From: an uncultured Pseudomonadales bacterium
Lineage (GTDB): Bacteria > Pseudomonadota > Gammaproteobacteria > Pseudomonadales > Azotimanducaceae
Assembly (NCBI GenBank): GCA_958296405.1
Contig: OY282519.1
Location: forward strand, 1,348,132-1,412,131
Direction of reading: 5' to 3'
Length of the DNA stretch: 64,000 bases
Below the pieces are notes generated by a model. It was not told the origin of the DNA and did not search any database. It was given only the letters and a program-made list of their open reading frames with translations. Positions 55,269 to 64,000 of the stretch are shown here, piece after piece; positions within the stretch are counted from its first letter, which is position 1, and the number at the start of each line of letters is the position of its first letter. A program made the translations under genes and the position numbers.

Positions 55269-56399
55269 TTGAGGGCGTTGGCATTGGGCCTGTGCATCCA
55301 TTGCGGCGAGAAGGCGGGTTTTCTGCGGCGCGCGCACAAGCCGTGCGCCAGCGCCCACCGCGAGGGGTTGGAGCGGATGGAGGCGCTGGCGCGGAAGGCC
55401 GCGTCCACGGGCCAGTTCAACGCCGAAACGCTGCGGCAGAGCTTGGCCAGCGTAGCGGAACGCTCGTTCGCGAACGCAGATCACATCACCGCGGCCATCG
55501 AACGGGGGTGGGAGCGGGCGGTGGCGGAGAGTTTGGCGGACGGCGTGTTGACGCAGAGCGAAGAGCGCCGACTGCGCGGCTTCCGCGATCAGCTGGCGCT
55601 CGCGCCGGAAGCCGGCGAAGGCGCCGCGGCGCGGCTCGAGAGCGCGGCGGAAGACCGGCTGCGTGAAGACGCCGCCGCCGCGGCCATCGCCACGGAGGAT
55701 GGCGAGCACAGCTTGGACGCGCTTGCGGACGCGCTCGACCAATCCCCGTTGCCGTCCGAGCGCCGTCGCGCGCTCCTTGCCGAAGCATGGGAGGAAGCCG
55801 TGGCAGCCGTGCTGGAGGACGGCGTGGTATCGCTCGACGAGGAAGCCGCGTTGGTGCGCTACCTGCGGCGCTTCGATCTCGCCGCGGAAGACGTCAACGC
55901 TGCCGGCGGACACACGCAAATGGTGAAAGGGGCGGTGATTCGCGAGGCCGCCGAGGGCTTGGTGCCAGAGCGCGCGCAGTTCGACGGCCGCCCGCCCTTC
56001 AACCTGATGAAGTCTGAACAGCTAGTCTGGATCATGCAGGACGTGGACTACCACGAGGTGGTAACCCGGCGCGAACGGCGCGGCACGTCACATGGGTTGA
56101 GCATCCGCGTTGCGAAGGGGCTCTACTACCGCCCAGGAATGTTCCGCAGCCACGTGCGCGAGTGGGAGGAAACGGTGCATGTGGACAGCGGCCTGTTGGG
56201 CATCACCAGCAAGCACATCTACTTTCAGGGGCGGCGCAAGCGGTTCCGCATCCGCTACGACCGCATCGTCTCCTTCGAGCCCTACGATGACGGCTTCGGC
56301 GTGATGCGCGACGCGCAAACCGCCAAACCCCAGTCCTTCCGCACTGGCGACGGTTGGTTTGCCTACAACTTGGTGGTGAATCTGGCGCAGCAGTGGTGA
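55269..56399 (+). CDS. Protein with zinc-finger-like start, TerB-like middle and conserved C-terminal domain
   Basis: The 376-residue protein starts (TTG 55269) with a possible zinc finger, CIHCGEKAGFLRRAHKPC, followed by two similar helical repeats (ESLADGVLTQSEERRL and AVLEDGVVSLDEEAALV) that resemble TerB-like units. The last 120 residues, GLYYRPGMFRSHV, DSGLLGITSKHIYFQGRRKRFRIRYDRIVSFEPYDDGFG and GDGWFAYNLVVNLA, form a domain found in many uncharacterised bacterial proteins, perhaps GRAM-like. A TGA 15 bases upstream limits the start. Confidence 0.68.
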   Translation: MRALALGLCIHCGEKAGFLRRAHKPCASAHREGLERMEALARKAASTGQFNAETLRQSLASVAERSFANADHITAAIERGWERAVAESLADGVLTQSEERRLRGFRDQLALAPEAGEGAAARLESAAEDRLREDAAAAAIATEDGEHSLDALADALDQSPLPSERRRALLAEAWEEAVAAVLEDGVVSLDEEAALVRYLRRFDLAAEDVNAAGGHTQMVKGAVIREAAEGLVPERAQFDGRPPFNLMKSEQLVWIMQDVDYHEVVTRRERRGTSHGLSIRVAKGLYYRPGMFRSHVREWEETVHVDSGLLGITSKHIYFQGRRKRFRIRYDRIVSFEPYDDGFGVMRDAQTAKPQSFRTGDGWFAYNLVVNLAQQW

Positions 56400-56512
56400 G
56401 CCCGTAAGCGCCGCGCGGCTGATTCACTTTCTTCTCTTGCTTCTGCCTTTCCGCTTCTCCTTCTGCTGCCTTCTGCGCTTTGGGCGGCAACCCGCGCGCC
56501 CCATCGCATCGG

Positions 56513-58204
56513 TCAGCCGCCGCGCAACATCCTGCCGGCGAACGCTCCCGTCGGCGCCCCGTGTTCCATGAACAGTTGGCCGTTCACCAGGGTGTAGTCA
56601 TAACCCTTGGCTTGCTGCACATAGCGCCCGGCGCCGCCGGGGAAGTCGTGCTTGTACTCCGGCAAGCCCACCTCCACGGCGTCTAGGTCGATGACGTTCA
56701 CATCCGCCAACTCGCCCTCGGCCAAGCGGCCGCGGCCTTGGATGCCGAACAGGTCCGCGGTGTCGGAAGTCCAGCGGCGCACCGCTTCCTCAATGGACAG
56801 GAAGCCGCGTTCGCGCACCCAGTAAGAGAGCAGCCATGTCGGTTGGCTCGCATCCATGATCTGTCCCACATGGGCGCCGGAATCCGCCAAGCCCATGGCG
56901 ACGATGGGTTGGCGCATCATCGCCTCCACCACATCCATGCGTTGATTGAGGAAGGCGTGGTAGCACACGGCGCTGCCGTCGGTCTCCAAACTGAGGTCGA
57001 TGAAGGCGTCCACAACCGAGACGCCGCGCCGCCGCGCGTGGGCTGCAAGCGAGTCGTCCGGGTTCATGTCGTAGCGAATGTGGCCCGGCAGCAGCACATA
57101 GAGGCGCTCCATGTCCATTGGCAGGCTGGCGACGTCGACGCCTTCCACCAACAGCCGCCGTTGCGCGCGGTCTGCGAAGCGCGCCAAGCGCTCGTCTAGA
57201 CGCAGCGGCGCCAACGCTTGCCAAGCTGGGAATGCATCGAACGGCGTGCGGTTCTGAGCGCCGAACAAGACGCCGATGCCGCGCGAGGTGGTTTGCGGGC
57301 GCAACCGGGCGCCGGTGGCATTTTCCTCGTTCACGAAATCGATGACGGACTGGTACAGCCCGTCGCGCCGCTCGCTGTGCGCGAGGCCGAAGGTGACGTT
57401 CAAGCCGTTCTCGCGGGAAAGATCGCCCATCCACGCCAGTTCCCGGCGCGTGTTCGGCAAGTCTGGGGCGTCGCGTTCGCCCAGCCGCGCCGCGGCCTCG
57501 AAGATGCCGCGCCCGTGGCGGCCCATGACGCGGCCGATGGCCAACAGCTCTTCCGGCTGCGCGTAGGTGCCGGGCACCGGGCGTCCATCAGGCACGCGGT
57601 GCAGGAAGGTGCGGGACGTCGAGAACCCCAATGCGCCGCCAGTGATGGCTTCTTCCACCAGCTCGCACATGTTGGCGATGTCGTCCGCCTCGGCCGGCGC
57701 TTCGTCTAGGCTGCGCTTGCCCATCGCGTGGTAGCGCACGGCGCAGTGGCCGACCATGCCGCCCACGTTCACGCCCTTTGGCAGGGCTTCCAGCGCATCG
57801 AGGTATTCGCCGTAGGTCTCCCAATTCCAAGGCAGGCCGGAAAGGATGGCGGCGCGCGGGATGTCCTCCACGGATTCCATCAGTTCCGCCATGTAGCCGC
57901 GGTCTTCCGGCTTGCAGGGGGCGAACGTGACGCCGCAGTTGCCGAGCACCACCGAGGTGATGCCGTGGTAGCAAGAGGAGGAGGCCGTTGCATCCCAGCC
58001 GAATTGGGCGTCTAGGTGGGTGTGGATATCCACGAATCCTGGCGTCACATACTTGCCGCGCGCGTCGATTTCGCGCTTGCCGCTGCCTTTCACCGCCCCA
58101 ATGGCGCTCACCCGGTCGCCATCGATGGCGACGTCAGCCTGTGTCGGCGCAGCACCGGTGCCGTCCACCACCAAGCCGCCGCGGATTACGATGTCGTGGA
58201 TCAT
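56513..58204 (-). CDS. D-aminoacylase-like amidohydrolase
   Basis: The 563-residue metal-dependent hydrolase has PGFVDIHTHLDAQFGWD (metal site), GITSVVLGNCGVTFAPCKPED (with the Cys ligand of D-aminoacylases), and GLADSGAHVGQIMDAS with the catalytic Asp. The family removes acyl groups from N-acyl-D-amino acids, but many related proteins act on dihydroorotase- or hydantoinase-like substrates. ATG 58204 has AGGAGAGGGGG upstream. Confidence 0.8.
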   Translation of the reverse strand: MIHDIVIRGGLVVDGTGAAPTQADVAIDGDRVSAIGAVKGSGKREIDARGKYVTPGFVDIHTHLDAQFGWDATASSSCYHGITSVVLGNCGVTFAPCKPEDRGYMAELMESVEDIPRAAILSGLPWNWETYGEYLDALEALPKGVNVGGMVGHCAVRYHAMGKRSLDEAPAEADDIANMCELVEEAITGGALGFSTSRTFLHRVPDGRPVPGTYAQPEELLAIGRVMGRHGRGIFEAAARLGERDAPDLPNTRRELAWMGDLSRENGLNVTFGLAHSERRDGLYQSVIDFVNEENATGARLRPQTTSRGIGVLFGAQNRTPFDAFPAWQALAPLRLDERLARFADRAQRRLLVEGVDVASLPMDMERLYVLLPGHIRYDMNPDDSLAAHARRRGVSVVDAFIDLSLETDGSAVCYHAFLNQRMDVVEAMMRQPIVAMGLADSGAHVGQIMDASQPTWLLSYWVRERGFLSIEEAVRRWTSDTADLFGIQGRGRLAEGELADVNVIDLDAVEVGLPEYKHDFPGGAGRYVQQAKGYDYTLVNGQLFMEHGAPTGAFAGRMLRGG

Positions 58205-58373
58205 CCCCCTCTCCTCCAACCATCTGGGCCACGCTCGGCATCATCGCACAGCCCGGCTGCCCATCGGTAGCGCCGGCGCATCCTTGGCGCGGAGTCGGCG
58301 GCAGCCTGCATGTCGCCGCTGCGCCACGCGCTGATCTCCGGCGGTATGATGTCCGCTGCGATTCGAGGCTCCT

Positions 58374-59369
58374 ATGACGACAGAAGCTAGAGGACGCACA
58401 CGGGCCGACAACTTAGGGCACGTTGCAGCGAAGGCTCGGCAGCATGAGATGCCCTTGACGGGTGCGACGGTTCTGCAAGGAGATTGCCTCAACTGGATTC
58501 CTAAGCTGCCCGATGGGTGCGTAGACGTCGTCGTCACTAGCCCGCCCTACTGGGGCCAGCGTGAATCCTTGGGCATTGGCACGGAGGAGGACCCTCGGGA
58601 GTACGTGGCTTTCCTAGCTTCGGTTTTTCAGGCGCTCCTGCCGAAGCTGAAGGAGCAGGCCATACTCTGGATCAACCTAGGCGACGCCTACAACACGCCG
58701 GTTAACTGGAGTGCGAGAGACCACCGCTACAGTTCCTTGGGCCCGGATCGCAACGGTTTCGACCCGCACAATGCCGCCTATACGAAGCCGCGCTTCAAGC
58801 GCCGAGCATTCATAGACCGCGATGTGCCCTGGCTGCAGTACGGCAATCTGCTGATGCTCCCGCAGCGGCTCCTCCTGACGCTTGCAGACTCTGGCTACCT
58901 CTATCGCGGAGAGATCATCTGGGCGAAGAAGAACGCCATGCCCGAGGGCCGCTGCCGTCGCCCGCATCGCAAGCACGAATCCATCCACCTGCTCGCCAAG
59001 AGCGAACGGCATGCGTTCCGTACCTCGCCGCCCGTGCCGAGTGTGTGGACGTTCGCCAACGAGAGCATCGCTGGGTTGCAGCATCGCTCGCGCTTTCCGA
59101 CCGAACTGCCGCGGCGCTGCATCGACGCCTACGGCAGGCGTGGGAGCGATGTGTTAGTGCTGGATCCATTTTCCGGCTCCGGCACCACCGGGCTGGCAGC
59201 ACTGCAATTCGGCTGCGCATACGTCGGCATCGAGATCGACCCTGACCAAGCAGCCGCGGCTCGGCAACGCTTGGCAAAAGCCACCCAACAAGCGGGTTTG
59301 CGCCTTACTGATGAAGACGTTGGCGAGCTTCCGCTAGAAACCGAACGAAACGATCATCTGGATTTCTGA
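58374..59369 (+). CDS. Type II DNA methyltransferase (N4-cytosine, beta-type order)
   Basis: The 331-residue methyltransferase has the catalytic motif TSPPYW at residues 55-60 near the N-terminus and the SAM-binding DPFSGSGTTGLAAL about residue 264, the order called beta. TSPPYW indicates N4-cytosine (or N6-adenine) methylation. It converges with the HTH-nuclease gene and overlaps it by 65 bases tail to tail, which marks a restriction-modification pair. ATG 58374 is the first; M26 is an alternative. Confidence 0.88.
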   Translation: MTTEARGRTRADNLGHVAAKARQHEMPLTGATVLQGDCLNWIPKLPDGCVDVVVTSPPYWGQRESLGIGTEEDPREYVAFLASVFQALLPKLKEQAILWINLGDAYNTPVNWSARDHRYSSLGPDRNGFDPHNAAYTKPRFKRRAFIDRDVPWLQYGNLLMLPQRLLLTLADSGYLYRGEIIWAKKNAMPEGRCRRPHRKHESIHLLAKSERHAFRTSPPVPSVWTFANESIAGLQHRSRFPTELPRRCIDAYGRRGSDVLVLDPFSGSGTTGLAALQFGCAYVGIEIDPDQAAAARQRLAKATQQAGLRLTDEDVGELPLETERNDHLDF

Positions 59370-60393
59370 AGTCGCAGACGAGTATCTTGGCCACCGCATC
59401 TTCGCTGACTGTCGGCAAGGTATTGGAGTTGTAGGAAAAACACGCCGAAAAATGGCCGTGTTCTTCGAGATCGCGTCGCTTGTCGCTGACCCTGTCGCCG
59501 GCAACGCCACCGAACTCACCTCGGTTGGCGGGGCTAGCCGACGGGAAACTCTTCGAGTCCATCGTCCAGAACACCGATAGATAACCGGCTTCAATGAGTG
59601 CCTGGCTCATCGGCACATCGTCGGTGCGCCGCTCCGCAACGCTGGCTTTGACGTGAACCACGCCAAGTAGTTTTTCGCCGCCAAGGGCGTTGTATGTCAT
59701 CAAGATGTCGGCCTTATCCGGCACGATTCGAGGGTCGTCGATGGCGCCGAGCAAAGACAACTTCTCTGCCCGGTCGCCTATCTTTACAGCAATGCCGCGG
59801 CGCTCAAGCGCCGGCGCGTAGTGCTGGACGAGCACACGTTCCAGCGCCAAGCCGCTCGTCCGCTTCCAACTCTGTTCGAGATTCAGCCTTGCGTTTGCCG
59901 GCGGGTGATTCGAGGGATCGCAGTAGATTCGGCTGACGAGAAAAGTCCACAGGTCGGAAGGGTTCGCATCTGGCCACGCGACAGTTGCTTGAATGAACAC
60001 ATCCGCGACCGCATCGGCATTGCTCCTTGCGGACGCAAGCCCGTCTCGTAGTCTAAGCAGCACCTCCTCGTACTCCGCTTGCCGCGCGCCGTGGAGAACG
60101 TATTCGGCATCGTACTGGTCGTACCTGAACCTAATGGTCAGGTGACGCCCACGTTCAACGACTGCAACGCTCTTCTCGGCGTCGATGGCAATGAACAGCG
60201 ACGATACGGGCGTTTGCAGAGCGTTCGCCAGCCGCGCAATGGCCACCAAGCTTGGATTGCGCTCGCCCCTCTCCACTCCGCCTACATACGACCTGTCTAG
60301 CCCAGACGCGGCAGCGAGTGCCTCCTGCGTTAGCCCCCGGGCTTCCCGCAGTCCTCGGAGACTCCTGCCGAACCGCGCTCGCACATCCGCCAT
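59305..60393 (-). CDS. HTH-BsaWI-type restriction endonuclease fusion
   Basis: The 362-residue protein begins with an XRE helix-turn-helix (residues about 8-66, RSLRGLREARGLTQEALAAASGLDRSYVGGVERGERNPSL) as in controller proteins, and continues with a restriction nuclease domain (about 170-355). The core is PDKADI (D226, D229) and VVHVKAS with K249, then ERRTDDVPMSQALIEAGYLSVFWTMDS, which recalls BsaWI-family enzymes cutting around CCGG. The usual acidic residue of E-x-K is His. The recognition site is unproven. The gene converges with the methyltransferase, overlapping by 65 bases. Confidence 0.77.
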   Translation of the reverse strand: MADVRARFGRSLRGLREARGLTQEALAAASGLDRSYVGGVERGERNPSLVAIARLANALQTPVSSLFIAIDAEKSVAVVERGRHLTIRFRYDQYDAEYVLHGARQAEYEEVLLRLRDGLASARSNADAVADVFIQATVAWPDANPSDLWTFLVSRIYCDPSNHPPANARLNLEQSWKRTSGLALERVLVQHYAPALERRGIAVKIGDRAEKLSLLGAIDDPRIVPDKADILMTYNALGGEKLLGVVHVKASVAERRTDDVPMSQALIEAGYLSVFWTMDSKSFPSASPANRGEFGGVAGDRVSDKRRDLEEHGHFSACFSYNSNTLPTVSEDAVAKILVCDFRNPDDRFVRFLAEARQRLHQ

Positions 60394-60416
60394 GGAGGGA
60401 ACTATGCGGCTTTGGC

Positions 60417-60439
60417 ATTAGCCCCATCTACGGACTAAT
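60417..60439. promoter_or_regulatory. Inverted repeat, candidate operator of the HTH-nuclease gene
   Basis: ATTAGCCC (60417-60424) and GGACTAAT (60432-60439) form an 8-bp inverted repeat with one mismatch and a 7-base spacer, 24 to 46 bases upstream of the nuclease start. On the minus strand a TGGTACGAT extended -10-like string overlaps one arm (-10 hexamer at 60443-60438). This is where the protein's own HTH could bind to repress it. Confidence 0.45.
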
Positions 60440-60629
60440 CGTACCAGCGCCGTACATCAACTCTGCGGTGTCCATGGCGTGCAAGCGCCTCCGAGCCCGA
60501 GCGCCGAAAGCGACCAAGCGGCTGGAACGCAGACTGTGACGGCGCCGGCTTTGCCGTGAGTTAAACTGCGGGCTAAAGCCGAACCGCGACGCTGGCGTGC
60601 GCGGATGCGCTGCGTGAGGGGGGAGCGGA

Positions 60630-60938
60630 GTGGCGAAGGTAAGCCGGGTGAAGGAAGAGGAACAGCGCGCGTTGCGCGATGTAGCGCGTGCCGAGCTCGT
60701 CGCGAAGGTGGTCGAAGACGCCATCTGGCGATTCAATGACGAACATGAGGAGACGTTGTCGGTGTATGACGTCATGGGCGCCGTGGTGGAAGACATGATC
60801 GGCGAAGGGCTGTGTCCGGCTTGCCTGCGGGAAGCCATCGACAGCGCCTTCACCCGCGCCGATGCGGATGCGGAAACCCATGTTTCCACGGACGGCGAAG
60901 GCACCTTGACGCGCAACGACGACGGCGTCTTTCACTGA
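60630..60938 (+). CDS. Small protein of unknown function upstream of glmS
   Basis: The 102-residue acidic, helical protein (GTG start) is VKEEEQRALRDVARAELVAKVVEDAIWRFNDEHEETLSVYDVMGAVVEDMIGEGLCPACLREAIDSAF, with a CPAC pair. A GGGGGGAGC run precedes the start. It ends 21 bases before glmS and is likely cotranscribed. No family is known to me. Confidence 0.6.
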   Translation: MAKVSRVKEEEQRALRDVARAELVAKVVEDAIWRFNDEHEETLSVYDVMGAVVEDMIGEGLCPACLREAIDSAFTRADADAETHVSTDGEGTLTRNDDGVFH

Positions 60939-60959
60939 CATGCGCTTGGCGGACGCCTG

Positions 60960-62798
60960 ATGTGCGGCATCGTCGGCGCAGTGTCCGGCCGGGACGTCCC
61001 GGCGATCCTGCTCGAAGGTTTGCAACGGCTCGAATATCGCGGTTACGACTCGGCCGGCATGGCGGTGATGGGGACGGCCGCCGCCGGCATCGAACGGCGC
61101 CGAGCCGTGGGTCGGGTGCGCGAGTTGGCGGCGAGCTTGGCCGCCACGCCGATGCGCGGCGACACCGGCATCGCCCACACGCGCTGGGCCACCCACGGCG
61201 CGCCGGCGCTGGAAAACGCGCATCCACACATGTCGCAGGGGCGGCGCGTCTGCCTCGTCCATAACGGCATCATCGAGAACTTCGAGGCGCTGCGCGATGA
61301 GCTGGCCGCGGCCGGCTACGTCTTTGAGTCGCGCACGGATTCGGAGGTCGTCGCGCACCTCATCGACCATTGCTTGGAGCAAGAGGAAGACCTCTTCGAG
61401 GCGGTGGCGAAAGCCATCACGCGGCTCGAAGGCGCCTATGCCCTCGGCGTGATCGCCCACAACGCGCCGGGGCGCATCGTCGCCGCGCGCGCTGGGTGCC
61501 CGTTGGTGGTGGGCGTTGGCATCGGGGAGAACTTCATCGCCTCGGACGCGCTGGCGCTGCGCCCGGTGACGGATCGCTTCATCTTCCTCGAGCAGGGGGA
61601 TTTGGTGGATCTCACGGCCACGAACATGTCCTTCTGGAACGTGCGCGACCGCGCCGTGGTGCGCTCCACCGTGCGCGTTCAACACAATGGCGACACCACG
61701 GACAAGGGCCGCCACCGCCACTACATGGAAAAGGAGATCCACGAGCAGCCGGAGGCCCTCCGCGCCACGCTGGAATCGCGCTTAGGCCGGGAGCGGGTGT
61801 TGGAGCAGGCTTTCGGCATCGATGCGAAGGCGGTGCTGGACGATGCCCGCTCGGTCACCATCGCTGCCTGCGGCACTTCGTACTACGCCGGTTGCATCGC
61901 TCGGTATTGGATGGAGGAATTGGCGCGCATCCCCTGCACGGTGGACATCGCCTCCGAGTTCCGTTACCGCAAGCTCGTCGCCCCGGCGGGGGGGCTGTTC
62001 GTCACCATCACTCAGTCTGGCGAAACGGCGGACAACTTGGCTGCGCACCGCGTTGCCCAGGAAGCCGGCTTCGGGCACACGCTGACGGTGTGCAACGTGC
62101 CCACCAGCACCCAAGTGCGCGAATCCGACATCGCGTTGATGACGGAGGCCGGCCCCGAGGTGTGCGTCGCCGCGACCAAAGCGTTCACCACCCAACTCGC
62201 CGTGCTGATGATGTTGGTGATCCTGTTGGCGCGCCGCCGCGGATTGAGCGCTGCAAAGGAAAGGGAGCTGGTGGATGCCCTGCGGGCGCTGCCGGACGTG
62301 GTGCGCAAGACGCTGGCCCTGGATGCGCGCATCCGCAGCGTGGCGGCCGAGTTCATGCATCGCCACCACGCGCTCTTCCTAGGCCGTGGCGCCCACTATC
62401 CGGTGGCGCTGGAAGGCGCCCTGAAGCTGAAGGAAATCTCGTACATCCACGCGGAGGGGTACCCGGCGGGGGAACTGAAGCATGGCCCGCTGGCCTTGGT
62501 GGATGAGGACATGCCGGTGGTCGCGGTGGCGCCTGGCGGCGAGTTGGTGAAGAAGGTGCAGAACAATCTGGAGGAGGTGCGGGCGCGGGGCGGCCGGCTC
62601 TATGTGTTCGCGGATGCCGAAGCCGGCATCGCCGCCGATGACGGCGTGACGGTGATTGAGGTGCCCAAGACGCACGAACTGCTTTCGCCCATCGTGTATG
62701 CCGTGCCGCTGCAGTTGCTGGCTTACCACACAGCAGTGCTGAAGGGCACGGACGTCGATCAGCCGCGCAACTTGGCGAAGTCCGTGACGGTTGAGTAA
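60960..62798 (+). CDS. glmS: Glutamine-fructose-6-phosphate aminotransferase
   Basis: GlmS makes glucosamine-6-phosphate for peptidoglycan and lipopolysaccharide. The 612-residue protein has catalytic C2 after the initiator Met (MCGIVGAVSG), a glutaminase domain to about 240, and two SIS sugar isomerase domains (AACGTSYYAGCIARYW, SQSGETADNLAAHRVAQEAG) and ends DQPRNLAKSVTVE. Length matches the family. The partner glmM or glmU is not in the window. Confidence 0.96.
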   Translation: MCGIVGAVSGRDVPAILLEGLQRLEYRGYDSAGMAVMGTAAAGIERRRAVGRVRELAASLAATPMRGDTGIAHTRWATHGAPALENAHPHMSQGRRVCLVHNGIIENFEALRDELAAAGYVFESRTDSEVVAHLIDHCLEQEEDLFEAVAKAITRLEGAYALGVIAHNAPGRIVAARAGCPLVVGVGIGENFIASDALALRPVTDRFIFLEQGDLVDLTATNMSFWNVRDRAVVRSTVRVQHNGDTTDKGRHRHYMEKEIHEQPEALRATLESRLGRERVLEQAFGIDAKAVLDDARSVTIAACGTSYYAGCIARYWMEELARIPCTVDIASEFRYRKLVAPAGGLFVTITQSGETADNLAAHRVAQEAGFGHTLTVCNVPTSTQVRESDIALMTEAGPEVCVAATKAFTTQLAVLMMLVILLARRRGLSAAKERELVDALRALPDVVRKTLALDARIRSVAAEFMHRHHALFLGRGAHYPVALEGALKLKEISYIHAEGYPAGELKHGPLALVDEDMPVVAVAPGGELVKKVQNNLEEVRARGGRLYVFADAEAGIAADDGVTVIEVPKTHELLSPIVYAVPLQLLAYHTAVLKGTDVDQPRNLAKSVTVE

Positions 62799-62812
62799 GC
62801 GGCGCCCGCGCA

Positions 62813-63946
62813 GTGATCGCTGACCATTTCGACGCTCCGGTGGATCGGCGCGGCACCGCGAGCACCAAGTGGAGCCGCTATGGGCCAGACGTGCTGCCGT
62901 TCTGGGTGGCAGATATGGACTTCAAGGCGCCGCCCGGGCTCCTTGCTGCCGTCGCCGAACGCTTGCGCCACGGGGTGCTGGGCTACACGGACACGCCCGA
63001 GTCAACAAGGGCGGCGTTCATTGGCTGGCTGCGTCGCCGCTACGGTTGGGAGGTCGCCGCGGAGTGGCTGATCTGGCTGCCGGGGGTGGTGCCCGGCATG
63101 AACCTCGCAGGGCGCGTGGCTGGCGGCAACAGCCTGCTCATTCCAACGCCGGTCTATCACCCGTTCTTGGCGGTGCCGAGGCACGCCGGCAAAGCCTCCA
63201 TCACGGTGGCGCTCACGCTGCAGGACGGACGCTGGGTGATGGACATGGAACGGCTTGAAGCCGCGCTGACGCCAGACACGCGTGCGCTGCTGCTCTGCAA
63301 CCCCCAGAACCCGACCGGGCGGATTTACGAACGGAGCGAGCTCATGGCGTTGGCGGAGCTGTGCCGGCGCCGCGGCCTCACGCTGGTGAGCGACGAGATC
63401 CACTGCGAACTCGTGCTCGACCCAACTCGCCGCCACATCCCGGTGGCAACCTTGGCGCCGGGTTTGCCCACGGTCACGCTGTTCAGCCCGAACAAGGCAT
63501 ACAACACGCCGGGCGTCGGTTCGGCGGTGGCGGTCATCCCAGACCCCTCGCTGCGGCTCGCCTTCCGGCGCGCCTTCGGCGGCCTCATTTCCCACATTTC
63601 GCCGCTGGCCTACGCGGCGGGGCAGTGGGCCTACGCGGACGAAACGGACTGGCTGCCGGCCCTGAACGCCTATCTGCGCGGCAATCGCGACCTGCTGCAA
63701 GACACCGTGGCGCGGTTGCCGGGCGTGGTGATGACGCACGTGGAAGGCACCTACCTCGGCTGGATGGACGTGCGCGAACTCGGCTTGGCCGCGCCGGCGG
63801 AACACTTTGAGCGCCACGGTTTGGGCCTCAACGACGGCGCGGCGTTCGGTGCGCCGGGCTTCCTGCGGTTCAACTTCGGCTGTCCGCGAGCAACCCTTGC
63901 GGCGGGCCTGACGCGGCTGGAAGGAGCGGTGCTGGCCGCAGCTTGA
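62813..63946 (+). CDS. MalY/PatB-type PLP-dependent aminotransferase or C-S lyase
   Basis: The 377-residue fold-type I PLP protein starts DHFDAPVDRRGTASTKWSRYGPDVLPFWVADMDFKAPP, a wording typical of MalY/PatB cystathionine beta-lyases. It has LLLCNPQNPTGRIYERSEL, LVSDEIHCELVL and the PLP lysine in FSPNKAYNTPGVGS. It may cleave cystathionine or another C-S bond; aminotransferase activity is also possible. The GTG start lies 15 bases after glmS. Confidence 0.85.
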   Translation: MIADHFDAPVDRRGTASTKWSRYGPDVLPFWVADMDFKAPPGLLAAVAERLRHGVLGYTDTPESTRAAFIGWLRRRYGWEVAAEWLIWLPGVVPGMNLAGRVAGGNSLLIPTPVYHPFLAVPRHAGKASITVALTLQDGRWVMDMERLEAALTPDTRALLLCNPQNPTGRIYERSELMALAELCRRRGLTLVSDEIHCELVLDPTRRHIPVATLAPGLPTVTLFSPNKAYNTPGVGSAVAVIPDPSLRLAFRRAFGGLISHISPLAYAAGQWAYADETDWLPALNAYLRGNRDLLQDTVARLPGVVMTHVEGTYLGWMDVRELGLAAPAEHFERHGLGLNDGAAFGAPGFLRFNFGCPRATLAAGLTRLEGAVLAAA

Positions 63947-64000
63947 TCCCGCGCGCGACGCCCGCATCGGCGTTCCGAAGGCCACCCATCCGCCCTGTGC

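Overview
The window reads as chromosome of a GC-rich, aerobic, heterotrophic bacterium, most likely a gammaproteobacterium. The pointers are a complex I operon with a fused NuoCD and an Escherichia-like NuoB, a sigma32-type promoter in front of clpB, a TonB-dependent receptor, and many genes for acyl-CoA, branched-chain and odd-substrate catabolism (two acyl-CoA dehydrogenase pairs, methylcrotonyl-CoA carboxylase, branched-chain 2-oxoacid dehydrogenase, a Baeyer-Villiger-type monooxygenase, a phytanoyl-CoA dioxygenase-like protein). This fits marine or host-associated gammaproteobacteria, but no rRNA, tRNA or taxonomic marker is present to fix the lineage.

Layout. 1-3333 (minus): nuoA-B-CD-E, running off the left edge. 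3582-4812: DUF1330, MOSC and small membrane protein genes overlapping by ATGA. 4959-8163: VOC epimerase, a small unknown gene, a DegP-like periplasmic protease, and an SDR-fold protein with the complete motif set of halohydrin dehalogenases. 8200-11447: a four-gene, lower-GC cassette (COG4637-like ATPase, DUF4276/TOPRIM-like protein, a 59-residue ORF, an AlbA_2/HATPase protein) that abuts an orphan VapB-type antitoxin whose toxin gene is reduced to about ten codons. 11951-19490: GST, phytanoyl-CoA dioxygenase-like protein, DksA-like protein, ClpB, and an acyl-CoA dehydrogenase pair. 19676-28997: truncated heme-sensor remnant, NAD+ synthetase, a metallo-beta-lactamase-fold protein without metal ligands, the 34-residue ribosomal protein bTHX, a phospholipid synthase-like enzyme, a nitroreductase, a TonB receptor and a TudS-like protein. 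29051-31260: an AT-rich PD-(D/E)XK nuclease gene overlapping a DUF2779 nuclease gene. 31372-34930: methylcrotonyl-CoA carboxylase. 34939-40685: a secreted unknown, a flavin monooxygenase, a PKD/S41 protease and a lipoprotein. 40788-42201: an integrase remnant beside a DUF4143 ATPase. 42301-48845: a second acyl-CoA dehydrogenase pair, a PiT-like transporter, a double DsbA/HCCA-isomerase-like protein, a haloalkane dehalogenase and a CxCG protein. 48932-53910: hisI-hisG and the branched-chain dehydrogenase operon. 54172-58204: UDP-glucuronate decarboxylase-like enzyme, an unknown, and a D-aminoacylase-like amidohydrolase. 58374-60393: a type II restriction-modification pair whose nuclease carries its own N-terminal HTH. 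60630-63946: a small unknown, glmS and a PatB/MalY aminotransferase.

How they work together. The branched-chain dehydrogenase, acyl-CoA dehydrogenases and methylcrotonyl-CoA carboxylase cover the leucine route from ketoacid to methylglutaconyl-CoA, with electrons finally entering complex I. The haloalkane dehalogenase and the halohydrin dehalogenase homologue could in principle act in sequence on vicinal dihalides, although the genes lie 40 kb apart. The defence-type genes sit in three separate patches (8.2-11.4, 29.0-31.3 and 58.4-60.4 kb). The most interesting candidates are the 8.2-11.4 kb cassette, the nuclease pair at 29-31 kb, the halohydrin dehalogenase and the HTH-restriction enzyme fusion. 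No complete insertion sequence, tRNA, rRNA or CRISPR array was seen.
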